Source of the DNA: Viridibacterium sediminicola
GTDB taxonomy: Bacteria > Pseudomonadota > Gammaproteobacteria > Burkholderiales > Rhodocyclaceae
DNA length: 64,000 nt
Assembly (NCBI RefSeq): GCF_039631295.1
Contig: NZ_JBDIVE010000002.1
Coordinates: 620,001 to 684,000, forward strand
Reading direction: 5' to 3'
The notes beneath the pieces were generated by a model. That model ran no database searches. It saw nothing but the letters and a program-made list of their open reading frames with translations, and was not told the origin of the DNA. The translations under genes and the position numbers were made by a program. Of the stretch, positions 15,571-23,608 are shown piece after piece. Every line of letters starts with the position of its first letter. Position 1 is the first letter of the stretch.

Positions 15571-17145
15571 ATGACTTTGCTGCGCCCACCTACCTTGCTG
15601 CACGAGCTGCCCCTGCAGGCAGCCTTGCGTACCCCGCACGCGATTGCGCTTGTCGAGGGCGCGCAACAGATCGATTACGCCACGCTTGCGACGCGCATCG
15701 AAGCGCTGGCCGGCGGCTTGCTGGCGCGCGGCCTGGCGCGTGGCGAACGGGTGGCGATCTGGATGGAAAAGCGCAGCGAGCTGGTCTGCAGCGTGTTCGC
15801 CAGCAGCCTGGCTGGCGCCGTCTTCGTGCCGATCAATCCGCAGCTCAAACCGGCCCAGGTCGCCCACATCCTGCAGGACTGCGGCGTCAGCCTGCTGATC
15901 ACCACCACGGCGCGCCTGCCCCTGCTCGCGCCGGTGCTGGCCGACTGCCCCGCCCTGCGCGAGGCATTGTGCGTCGATGCGGCGGATGGTAGCTGGGCTG
16001 CCCTGCAAGCCGCTGGCACCGGCCAGCCGCCGCGCATCATCGATGCCGATCTGGCCTGCATCTTCTACACCTCGGGCAGCACCGGGCGCCCCAAGGGCGT
16101 GATGGTCTCGCAGCGCAATCTGGTGGTCGGTGCGCAAAGCGTGGCCAGCTATCTGGACAATCGCGCCGACGACTGCCTGCTCGCAGCCCTGCCGCTATCC
16201 TTCGATGCCGGCTTCTCGCAGCTCACCACAGCCTTTGCCGTCGGCGCGCGCGTGGTGCTGCTCAATTACCTGATGCCGCGTGACGTGCTGAACGCCATGG
16301 CGCGTGAACAGGTCACCGGACTCACCGCCGTGCCGCCGCTATGGATGCAGCTGGCGACGCTGAACTGGCCGGAGGCGGCAAGCCAATCGCTGCGCTATTT
16401 CGCCAGCACCGGCGGGCGCATGCCGATTCCCACCCTGCAGGCGCTGCGCGAGCGCGTGCCGGCAGCCAAGCCCTTCCTCATGTACGGTCTCACCGAAGCT
16501 TTCCGCGCCACCTATCTGCCGCCCGAAGAAGCGGCGCGGCGCCCGGATTCGATCGGCCGCGCCATTCCGAATACCGAGGTACTGGTGCTGCGCGAAGATG
16601 GCAGCGAATGCGCCGTCGACGAACCCGGCGAGCTGGTGCAGCGCGGCGCCCTGGTGACCCTGGGCTACTGGAACGACGCCGCCAAAACCGCCGAGCGCTA
16701 TCGCCCGCTGCCGCTGCGCGCCGGGCAAACGCAGGCCGAGATCGCGGTGTTCTCGGGCGACACCGTGCGCCGTGATGCCGAAGGCTTCCTCTATTTCATC
16801 GGCCGGCGTGACGAGATGATCAAGACCTCGGGCTACCGCGTCAGCCCGACCGAGGTCGAAGAAGCCTGCCACGCCACCGGCCTGGTCGCCGAAGTCGCCG
16901 CGCTGGGCGTCGAGCACCCCGCGCTGGGGCAGGCCATCGTGCTCGTCGCCTGCCCGGCGAGCGGGCGGGACTGCACGGCCGCCAGCCTGCTCGCCGCGCT
17001 GCGTACGCAGTTGCCGGGCTGGATGCTGCCAGCGCATATCGAACTGTGCAGCACCGCCCTGCCGCGCAACCCGAACGGCAAGATCGACCGCGTCCAGCTC
17101 GCCCAGTCCTTTGCCGGCCTGTTCAGCGCTGCCGCGCCGCACTGA
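15571..17145 (+). CDS. Acyl-CoA ligase (AMP-forming), exosortase A system-associated
   Basis: This is an ANL-superfamily adenylating enzyme of 524 residues. The P-loop-like A3 motif is FYTSGSTGRPKGVM, the A5 region YGLTEAFRATY, the hinge GRRDEMIKTSGYRVSP and the C-terminal catalytic Lys lies in NPNGKIDRVQL. The subfamily with EAFRATYLPPEE and a following PLP decarboxylase is the exosortase-A-associated ligase. It probably activates an acyl or amino-acyl group for the ACP. The ATG at 15571 gives the family start. The gene is co-directional with the decarboxylase 18 bp downstream. No exosortase, PEP-CTERM protein or glycosyltransferase lies in the window. Confidence 0.88.
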   Translation: MTLLRPPTLLHELPLQAALRTPHAIALVEGAQQIDYATLATRIEALAGGLLARGLARGERVAIWMEKRSELVCSVFASSLAGAVFVPINPQLKPAQVAHILQDCGVSLLITTTARLPLLAPVLADCPALREALCVDAADGSWAALQAAGTGQPPRIIDADLACIFYTSGSTGRPKGVMVSQRNLVVGAQSVASYLDNRADDCLLAALPLSFDAGFSQLTTAFAVGARVVLLNYLMPRDVLNAMAREQVTGLTAVPPLWMQLATLNWPEAASQSLRYFASTGGRMPIPTLQALRERVPAAKPFLMYGLTEAFRATYLPPEEAARRPDSIGRAIPNTEVLVLREDGSECAVDEPGELVQRGALVTLGYWNDAAKTAERYRPLPLRAGQTQAEIAVFSGDTVRRDAEGFLYFIGRRDEMIKTSGYRVSPTEVEEACHATGLVAEVAALGVEHPALGQAIVLVACPASGRDCTAASLLAALRTQLPGWMLPAHIELCSTALPRNPNGKIDRVQLAQSFAGLFSAAAPH

Positions 17146-17163
17146 AGCAAGGATGCCAACCGC

Positions 17164-18399
17164 ATGACGCGCCCGACACTCAGCCACGCCGCAATGACCC
17201 AGTTCCCCCTTGCGGGCGACGAACTGCTGGTCGGCGGCATGCCCCTCACGCGCCTGGCTGAACGCGTCGGCCAGACGCCGTTTTACGCCTATGACCGGCA
17301 GGCCATCAGCGCGCGCATCGACAGCCTCAAAGCCGTGCTGCCCGCGCGCCTGGAGCTGCATTACGCGATCAAGGCCAATCCCATGCCGGCCCTGGTGGCG
17401 CATATCGCCAGCCGCGTCGACGGCCTCGATGTGGCCTCGGCAGGCGAACTGCGCGTCGCGCTGGACGCCGGTATGGCGGCCGCAGCGATCAGCTTTGCCG
17501 GCCCGGGCAAACGAGCGCAGGAATTGCGTCAGGCGGTCGCCGCCGGCGTCTGCCTCAATGCCGAATCGCTGACCGAGCTGCAGCGCCTGCACGAGGCCTC
17601 GCAAGCGCTGGGCTTGCCGGCGCGCGTCGCGCTGCGCGTCAATCCTGATTTCGAGCTGAAGAGTTCGGGCATGCGCATGGGCGGCGGCGCCAAACCCTTT
17701 GGCATCGATGCCGAAGCCATTCCCGCCGCGCTGCGCAGGCTGGCAGAGCTGGAGCTGCAATTCGAAGGCTTCCATCTCTACGCCGGCAGCCAGAGCCTCA
17801 GAGCCGAGGCGCTGATCGAAGCGCAAAGTGCCAGCTTCGAACTGGCTCTGCGCCTAGCCGCCGCTGCGCCGGGACCGCTGCGCACCCTCAATCTCGGTGG
17901 CGGCTTTGGTGTGCCCTACTTCCCCGGCGAAGCGCGGCTCGACCTTGCGCCGATTGCCGATCACCTCGCCGCGCTGGATGCACAGCTGCTCAGCGCGCAG
18001 CCGCAAGCGCGCCTCGCGCTGGAGCTGGGCCGCTACCTGGTGGCCGAAGCAGGCGTTTATGTCTGCCGCGTGCAGGACATCAAGCAGTCCCGCGACACCA
18101 CGTTCCTGATCACCGATGGCGGCCTGCATCAGCACCTGGCCGCCAGCGGCAACTTCGGTCAGGTGATCCGCAAGAATTACCCGGTGCTCCTGGGCAACAA
18201 GGCCGGCCAGAACGCCGATCAGCGCTACAGCGTGGTCGGCCCGCTGTGCACGCCGCTCGACGTGCTGGGCAGCGAGGTGATGCTGCCGCAAGCCGCCATT
18301 GGCGATCTGTTCGTCGTCCTGCAATCGGGCGCCTATGGTGCCAGCGCCAGCCCGCGCGGCTTCCTCTCCCATCCGGATGTCATCGAAGTGCTGATCTGA
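17164..18399 (+). CDS. PLP-dependent decarboxylase, exosortase A system-associated
   Basis: This is an alanine-racemase-fold (fold III) decarboxylase related to diaminopimelate/ornithine decarboxylases, 411 residues. The PLP Lys lies in LHYAIKANPMPAL (about residue 69). The glycine-rich phosphate loop is LNLGGGFGVPY and the C-terminal active-site segment is VVGPLCTPLDVL. The subfamily is found with the exosortase-A-type acyl-CoA ligase, and here follows it directly. An internal ATG at 17194 (MTQFPLAGD) is an alternative start. The substrate is unknown; amino-acid decarboxylation to supply an amine or amide for the surface polymer is the usual idea. Confidence 0.88.
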   Translation: MTRPTLSHAAMTQFPLAGDELLVGGMPLTRLAERVGQTPFYAYDRQAISARIDSLKAVLPARLELHYAIKANPMPALVAHIASRVDGLDVASAGELRVALDAGMAAAAISFAGPGKRAQELRQAVAAGVCLNAESLTELQRLHEASQALGLPARVALRVNPDFELKSSGMRMGGGAKPFGIDAEAIPAALRRLAELELQFEGFHLYAGSQSLRAEALIEAQSASFELALRLAAAAPGPLRTLNLGGGFGVPYFPGEARLDLAPIADHLAALDAQLLSAQPQARLALELGRYLVAEAGVYVCRVQDIKQSRDTTFLITDGGLHQHLAASGNFGQVIRKNYPVLLGNKAGQNADQRYSVVGPLCTPLDVLGSEVMLPQAAIGDLFVVLQSGAYGASASPRGFLSHPDVIEVLI

Positions 18400-18560
18400 A
18401 ACGCCCGCAAGGCTGCCCGCCTGAAAACCTAAGGGATACCGGATAGTCAGGTTTTTCCATCTCTTTTCCAGGCACATGCTGCACCGCCGCGCAGTTCAAA
18501 TAGCAGCTGAAGTTTCATCAGCATCGCCAGCGAACCGCGTACGCATTCAGGGAGAAGCAC

Positions 18561-19547
18561 ATGGACACCAGGCAAGTCATCCTCGTCACCGGCTGCAATG
18601 GACAAATCGGCCGCGTATTGGTCCCCGCGCTACGTGCGCGCCACGGCAACAGTCAGGTCATCGCCACCGATCTGCGCGGTGCAGTCGACCGCCAGCTCGA
18701 TGTCACCGACACTGCCGCGCTGCTCGCCTTGCTGCGCGAACTGCGGCCGACGCAGATCTACCACTTGGCTGCGGTACTCTCGGCCACTGGCGAGCGCGAC
18801 CCCGTGCGCGCCTGGCAGGTCAATCTGAACGGTTACTTCAATGTGCTCGAAGGTGCGGTGGCCGAAGGCGTGGAGCGTGTCTTCTTCCCCAGCAGCATCG
18901 CCGTCTACGGCCCCGACGTGCCGCGTGAAGCAACGCCCGACGACGCACCGACGCGGCCGAGCACCATCTACGGCATCGCCAAGGCGGCCGGCGAAAACCT
19001 CGCCGCCTGGTATCGCGAAAAGCATGGTCTGGATGTGCGTGTGCTGCGTTACCCGGGCATCATCGGCTGGGAAAGCGCGCCTGGCGGCGGCACCACCGAC
19101 TATGCCGTTGAGATTTTCCACGCGGCGGTCAAGGGCGAGACTTTCGTCTGCCCCTTGTCAGCCGAGCGCGCCCTGCCAATGCTGGCGATGGCCGACGCCG
19201 TGCGTGGCACCCTCGACTACATGGCGGCGCCGCGCGAGCAAATCCGCCGTGCCAGCGGCTACAACCTGGGCGGCTTCTCGGCTGCGCCAGCGGATTTTGC
19301 AGCGGCCATCCGCAGCCAGTGCCCCAGCTTCCAGATTGACTACCAGCCGGACGCCCGCGACCGCATCGCCGCCTCCTGGCCAGCCGGCCTCGATGACCGC
19401 GCCGCGCGCGAGGACTGGGGCTGGCAGCCGCACTACACACTGGAGCGCCTCAGCCTCGCAATGCTCGCCCATCTGGGGGCCGACTACAGTGCACAACAGG
19501 CCGCTAAGGCCGCGACCCACCCCCGCGCCATTCAACGTGCGGCGTGA
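18561..19547 (+). CDS. SDR-type NAD-dependent L-threonine 3-dehydrogenase (epimerase family)
   Basis: This extended short-chain dehydrogenase of 328 residues has the N-terminal NAD motif TGCNGQIG, the catalytic Tyr-Lys in YGIAKAAGE (Y and K four apart) and the Ser in FFPSSIAVYGP. The segment PGGGTTDYAVEIF is diagnostic for the L-threonine dehydrogenases of the epimerase fold, distinct from zinc-dependent Tdh. It would convert L-threonine to 2-amino-3-ketobutyrate. The usual partner, 2-amino-3-ketobutyrate CoA-ligase, is not beside it. GGGAGAAG precedes the ATG. It ends before a bidirectional terminator. Confidence 0.82.
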   Translation: MDTRQVILVTGCNGQIGRVLVPALRARHGNSQVIATDLRGAVDRQLDVTDTAALLALLRELRPTQIYHLAAVLSATGERDPVRAWQVNLNGYFNVLEGAVAEGVERVFFPSSIAVYGPDVPREATPDDAPTRPSTIYGIAKAAGENLAAWYREKHGLDVRVLRYPGIIGWESAPGGGTTDYAVEIFHAAVKGETFVCPLSAERALPMLAMADAVRGTLDYMAAPREQIRRASGYNLGGFSAAPADFAAAIRSQCPSFQIDYQPDARDRIAASWPAGLDDRAAREDWGWQPHYTLERLSLAMLAHLGADYSAQQAAKAATHPRAIQRAA

Positions 19548-19674
19548 ATGCTGAATCAGCAAACATCCGTTCAGCGCGCATGAAATACTGGCGGTGCTGC
19601 CTCTGCTGGCAGCCGCACGACAACATGCTATAGGCATTCTCGGCACGAACATCAACAGCGCAGGTCGATCAACA

Positions 19675-19705
19675 AAAAAGGGGCGTCCGCCGGACGCCCC
19701 TTTTT
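19675..19705. terminator. Bidirectional intrinsic terminator
   Basis: A 14-bp stem (AAAAAGGGGCGTCC paired with its complement) is closed by a GCC loop. The A and T tracts let it end both the plus-strand dehydrogenase transcript and the minus-strand phoX transcript, which converge here. Confidence 0.92.
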
Positions 19706-19723
19706 GCTTGCTACGCTGATCTC

Positions 19724-21916
19724 TCAGGAACCAATCCGGCCACCATCGTTCTTGGTAATCATGACCGTCGCGGAACGCGGACGCTTACCCGCGCCATACC
19801 CTGCATTGCTGGGCCACTGACTGGTGTATTTCGTCGGGTCGGACAGATTGGCGACCGTGGAGCCCTCGCCCGGATGCTGCACGTTGACAAACAGAACCTT
19901 GCCATCGGGCGATTCACACACGCCGGTGATTTCCTGATCGAAAGGACCGACCAGGAAGCGTTTGAGCGTATCGGTCGTGGGCTTCTTGCCCATCTTGGTG
20001 GTCACGGTCGAGGTACCACTGGTCACGCTGACATCACCACCGTCACCCACTTTGCCCGGCAAAGCAGCCAGCATCATGCAGTTGGTGACATCGGTATAGG
20101 CGCCATCATCCGTCTGGATCCAGCAGATTCCCGTGCTGCTGGTAAAGGCCAGACCATCGGGGCTGGAAAAGTCGTTGTCCTTGCCCAGACCGGACAGATT
20201 GACAGTTGCCGTCGGGGAGGTCTCTTCCGCGCCAAACACATACACATCCCACTTGAAGGTCGTGGCAGCGGCATCGTCACCCGTCTCGGCGATACGGATG
20301 ATATGACCGTGCACATTGCCACTCTGGGTCGTGGCCGTACCCTTGGTGTCGCTGTATGAGCGCGGATTGGCCGCATCCACCGTCGCAGCGGTACGGCTGC
20401 TGTTATTGGTCATCGTGAAATAGACTTCACCCGTCTTCGGATTGGTCGCACACCACTCGGGGCGGTCCATCTTGGTTGCACCGACGGCATCCGCCGCCAG
20501 ACGTGCATTGATTACCACATCGCCCTGATCGGCAAACGCGTAGGTTGCATAGCCGCTGACCGTGGAGTTGGTGATGCTCAGCTCCAGCCAGTTACCCGAA
20601 CCATCGGCGTTGAACTTGGCGACATACAGCTTGCCGCTGTTCAGATACTTGTCCCCGGTCGCAATGCGATTGCTCGGACTGGCGTCCGCCGCGTCCCAGT
20701 TCGTCGCCGAAACGAACTTGTAGACATATTCGTTCTGCGCATCATCTCCCATGTACACCGCCAGCGCCTTGCCTGCCACCGGACGGGAAAAGGCCGCGCC
20801 TTCGTGATTGAAACGCCCCATGGCGGTACGCTTCTTGACCGCAGCCGTCTTGTCGTACGGATCGATCTCGGTGATATAGCCCTGACCATTGAGCTCGTTG
20901 CGATAGTCGTCAGTCCCATCGGTAGAGCTACCGGTCAGACTGATATCCCAACGTGCATATTGGTCAGCTGTGCCGGCCGTATCCCAGCCGTAGCGCCCCG
21001 AGCTACCTTGGCTACGCCCGTAGCGCTTAAGTGCGGTCACGCTCTTCGCATCGCGCTTGGCATCATCACCGGCAGCACGTTTGAAGTAACCGGCCCAGTT
21101 CTCTTCACCCGTCAGCAGCGTGCCCCAAGGCGTTTTGCCAGTGCCGCAGTTGTTGAGCGTGCCACGGGTCTTGGTGCCGTTGGTGGAGTATTTCGTCTTC
21201 AGCAAGGCATGTCCGGCAGCAGGGCCGGCGATCTGGACTTCGCTCAGCGCAGTAACGCGGCGGTTGAAGGACGAACTCTGAACGGTCGCAAAGCGCCCAG
21301 CGCTCTTGCGAATTTCCACAACCGAGACGCCGTGTGCTGCCACTTCCTTGTCTACTTCAGCAGCCGGACGCGTACCCGAGGTCGGGCCATTGGCATGCAG
21401 GAAGACCTGTGTGATGTATTCGTGATTGATGGCCAGCAACGCGCGATCATTGGCACTGACATCCGGCGTGCCTGCTGCAGACAAGCCGAAGTACTCCATC
21501 CCGTCATGACAGTCACCCGAACGGTTATCGAAATCGGTATCGGTTCCGTCATTCTTGTAGGCAGCTGTTGCCGCCGTCAGCGGATCGCCGCAGGCATAGA
21601 TCACCGAAGCAGTATAGCCAACCGGAACAGTGAATACGTCCGCCAAGCTCTTGGCTACGGGAGTGAACCCCAACAACTGTTCGGAAGAATTGCCGGACGA
21701 AGAGGACTCGCCACCATCGCCTGAACCGGCACAGCCTGCCAGCCCAAACGGCGAGAACAAAGCCAGCCCGGCAGCGCCGCTCGCGCCACGCAACAGGGAG
21801 CGGCGGCTCAGGCGCGCATTGAGGATTTCCTGAATCGATGGATTGCTGCTTTCATTGTGCCCAATGTCATCGGGATCAACACCATTGGCGTCGGGGAGAT
21901 AGTTGTTCTTGCTCAT
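19724..21916 (-). CDS. phoX: PhoX-family alkaline phosphatase (DUF839), Tat-exported
   Basis: This is a predicted extracytoplasmic Ca/Fe-dependent phosphomonoesterase that scavenges phosphate. The 730-residue protein has a twin-arginine signal (LSRRSLLRGASGA at about residues 36-48) whose hydrophobic stretch ends in LAGC, so it may be a Tat lipoprotein. The body shows PhoX segments such as DGMEYFGL, LLTGEENWAGYF, GRFNHEGAAFS and SSPDGLAF. A Pho box and -10-like CATAGT lie 50-70 bp upstream. It is the last gene of a minus-strand group with a DUF1501/DUF1800 pair, but the 218-bp gap and own promoter make it a separate unit. Confidence 0.9.
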   Translation of the reverse strand: MSKNNYLPDANGVDPDDIGHNESSNPSIQEILNARLSRRSLLRGASGAAGLALFSPFGLAGCAGSGDGGESSSSGNSSEQLLGFTPVAKSLADVFTVPVGYTASVIYACGDPLTAATAAYKNDGTDTDFDNRSGDCHDGMEYFGLSAAGTPDVSANDRALLAINHEYITQVFLHANGPTSGTRPAAEVDKEVAAHGVSVVEIRKSAGRFATVQSSSFNRRVTALSEVQIAGPAAGHALLKTKYSTNGTKTRGTLNNCGTGKTPWGTLLTGEENWAGYFKRAAGDDAKRDAKSVTALKRYGRSQGSSGRYGWDTAGTADQYARWDISLTGSSTDGTDDYRNELNGQGYITEIDPYDKTAAVKKRTAMGRFNHEGAAFSRPVAGKALAVYMGDDAQNEYVYKFVSATNWDAADASPSNRIATGDKYLNSGKLYVAKFNADGSGNWLELSITNSTVSGYATYAFADQGDVVINARLAADAVGATKMDRPEWCATNPKTGEVYFTMTNNSSRTAATVDAANPRSYSDTKGTATTQSGNVHGHIIRIAETGDDAAATTFKWDVYVFGAEETSPTATVNLSGLGKDNDFSSPDGLAFTSSTGICWIQTDDGAYTDVTNCMMLAALPGKVGDGGDVSVTSGTSTVTTKMGKKPTTDTLKRFLVGPFDQEITGVCESPDGKVLFVNVQHPGEGSTVANLSDPTKYTSQWPSNAGYGAGKRPRSATVMITKNDGGRIGS

Positions 21917-21968
21917 AGTTATAGGCTCCAGCCGGGATCGAAAAACCGCTGAAGACTATGCGAGGTGC

Positions 21969-21986
21969 GTTACACCAAGATGACAC
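21969..21986 (-). promoter_or_regulatory. Candidate Pho box (PhoB site) for phoX
   Basis: On the minus strand this reads GTGTCAT-CTTG-GTGTAAC: two 7-bp direct repeats spaced 4 bp apart, as in the CTGTCAT-N4-CTGTCAC consensus. A CATAGT box follows about 10 bp downstream, as in PhoB-activated promoters where the Pho box replaces the -35 element. The start codon lies about 50 bp further on. Confidence 0.65.
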
Positions 21987-22134
21987 GCAGCGCCAGCACA
22001 TGAGTACGTCAATGGCAACAACCTGATTCGCGCACTTCAAACAGGTGGCATTCAGATAGCGCGCCTACCCACCCGGCAAGCCTGTCCAGAACCACGCAAC
22101 ACACGACGCTGCGGATCTGTGATGCCTCCGACGA

Positions 22135-23598
22135 TCAGGCAAGGAAGCCCAGATCATTGTTGAAGTTGGCGATATTCGGAGCAATCAGGCTGAAGTCTGC
22201 ACTGGAGACGCCGAACCAGCGCCCCAGGGTGACCGCCAGGGAGTCGACCGAAGTCGTCGGGATGAAGCGCCCGGAACCCGCGTCGGCAAGATTCGGATTG
22301 GCCGTGGTGTGCAGGCGCACGGCGGGCATCGTGCCGTACATGTCGCCGCCTTTGACGGCGCCGCCGAGCACGAAATGATGCGCGCCCCAGCCGTGGTCCG
22401 AGCCGTCGCCATTGGAGGTCAATGTGCGACCGAAATCCGAGGCGGTAAACAGCGTGACATTGTTCTGCAGGCCCAGCGAGCCCATCGCGCTGTAGAAATA
22501 ATCCATGCTACGCGCCACCTGCGAATGCAGACCGAGCGCGCCCGTATTGGCGTTGTCTTCGAGCGTGGTGATCTCGTTGTCATGCGTGTCGAAGCCGCCG
22601 ATGCTGACAAAGAAAACCTGACGCTTGGCCCCCAGGCTGCTGCGCGAAGCGATCAGGCGGGCCACCACTTGCAGCTGCAGGGCCAGTGAATTGTTGGCCA
22701 GCGCGGTAGGCAAGCTAATCCCTGCCGTGCTGGTCGGCACCGTCGCGAGCGCTGAACTAACCGTCCCCGAGGCATCGATCGAGCGCTTGACCAGGTCGGC
22801 GTGGTCCGACTCCATGTACAGCGTGCCGGCCGCCACACTGTCCGTCACCAGCTGCGACAAGGCCGTCCGCGCCGCCGTACCGGCCGCGCCGGAGAGCCCG
22901 AAGGGCGAGCTGTTCACCGCCGTAACCGGTGTCGCACCATTGGTACCGATCTGGTACTGGAAAATGTTCTGCCCGGCCAGAAAGACCGCATTGCTGCTCG
23001 CCGAAATGGCGGTAAACACGGTCGAAGAATTGCTGCTCGCCAGCAGATCGCCCATGCGCCCGCCCCAGCCCGCCTTGCCACCCTCGGCGGCATACGACTG
23101 CCACACCGCCTGCTGGTCATTGTGCGAGAACAGCTTGGGCGGCAAGGCAACGCTGTTGGCGAGATAACTGGTGCGATTGGTCGGCGCAATCAGCGGACCG
23201 ATATTCGGCAGGATGGCCAGCTTGCCCGCCGTGAACAAAGCCTGCAGCGGCGCCATCGGCGGGCAGAAGGCGAATTCCGCACTGGAACTCTGCGCCGTCG
23301 CCGGGCTGAACTTGGTCGCCGTCAGTTGCGAGCGGTCGTAAGCGATACCGCCGGCCGTGCGGTTGCCGCTGCGCGCAGCAGCGTAAGCATCGTAGGCGGC
23401 CTGATCGTAGGGAATGATCATGTTGTTGTGATCATTCCCGCCAAACATGAACAAGCAGACGATGGCGCGATAGTCCGGCGCGCTCTGGGCGCTCGCCGCC
23501 CCGAGGCCCGCAAGATTGAGTGCGAAAGGCGCGGCCGAACCCAAGCCGGCCAGGGCCGCCAGGCGCTTGAGGTATTCACGACGGGACAAGTGACTCAT
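22135..23598 (-). CDS. DUF1501 family protein, Tat-exported
   Basis: This 487-residue protein has a twin-arginine leader (SRREYLKRLAALAGL) and an alanine-rich hydrophobic core ending about residue 38 (ASAQS). The body carries the DUF1501 landmarks LFMFGGNDHNNMIIPY near the start and FTASDFGRTLTSNGDGSDHGWGAHH (read in two parts, about residues 385-410). The family belongs to the alkaline-phosphatase-like superfamily and has no settled function. It lies 10 bp after the DUF1800 gene, the standard pairing of these two families, so they likely act together in the periplasm or outer envelope. Confidence 0.88.
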   Translation of the reverse strand: MSHLSRREYLKRLAALAGLGSAAPFALNLAGLGAASAQSAPDYRAIVCLFMFGGNDHNNMIIPYDQAAYDAYAAARSGNRTAGGIAYDRSQLTATKFSPATAQSSSAEFAFCPPMAPLQALFTAGKLAILPNIGPLIAPTNRTSYLANSVALPPKLFSHNDQQAVWQSYAAEGGKAGWGGRMGDLLASSNSSTVFTAISASSNAVFLAGQNIFQYQIGTNGATPVTAVNSSPFGLSGAAGTAARTALSQLVTDSVAAGTLYMESDHADLVKRSIDASGTVSSALATVPTSTAGISLPTALANNSLALQLQVVARLIASRSSLGAKRQVFFVSIGGFDTHDNEITTLEDNANTGALGLHSQVARSMDYFYSAMGSLGLQNNVTLFTASDFGRTLTSNGDGSDHGWGAHHFVLGGAVKGGDMYGTMPAVRLHTTANPNLADAGSGRFIPTTSVDSLAVTLGRWFGVSSADFSLIAPNIANFNNDLGFLA

Positions 23599-23608
23599 GC
23601 TCGGCGCC

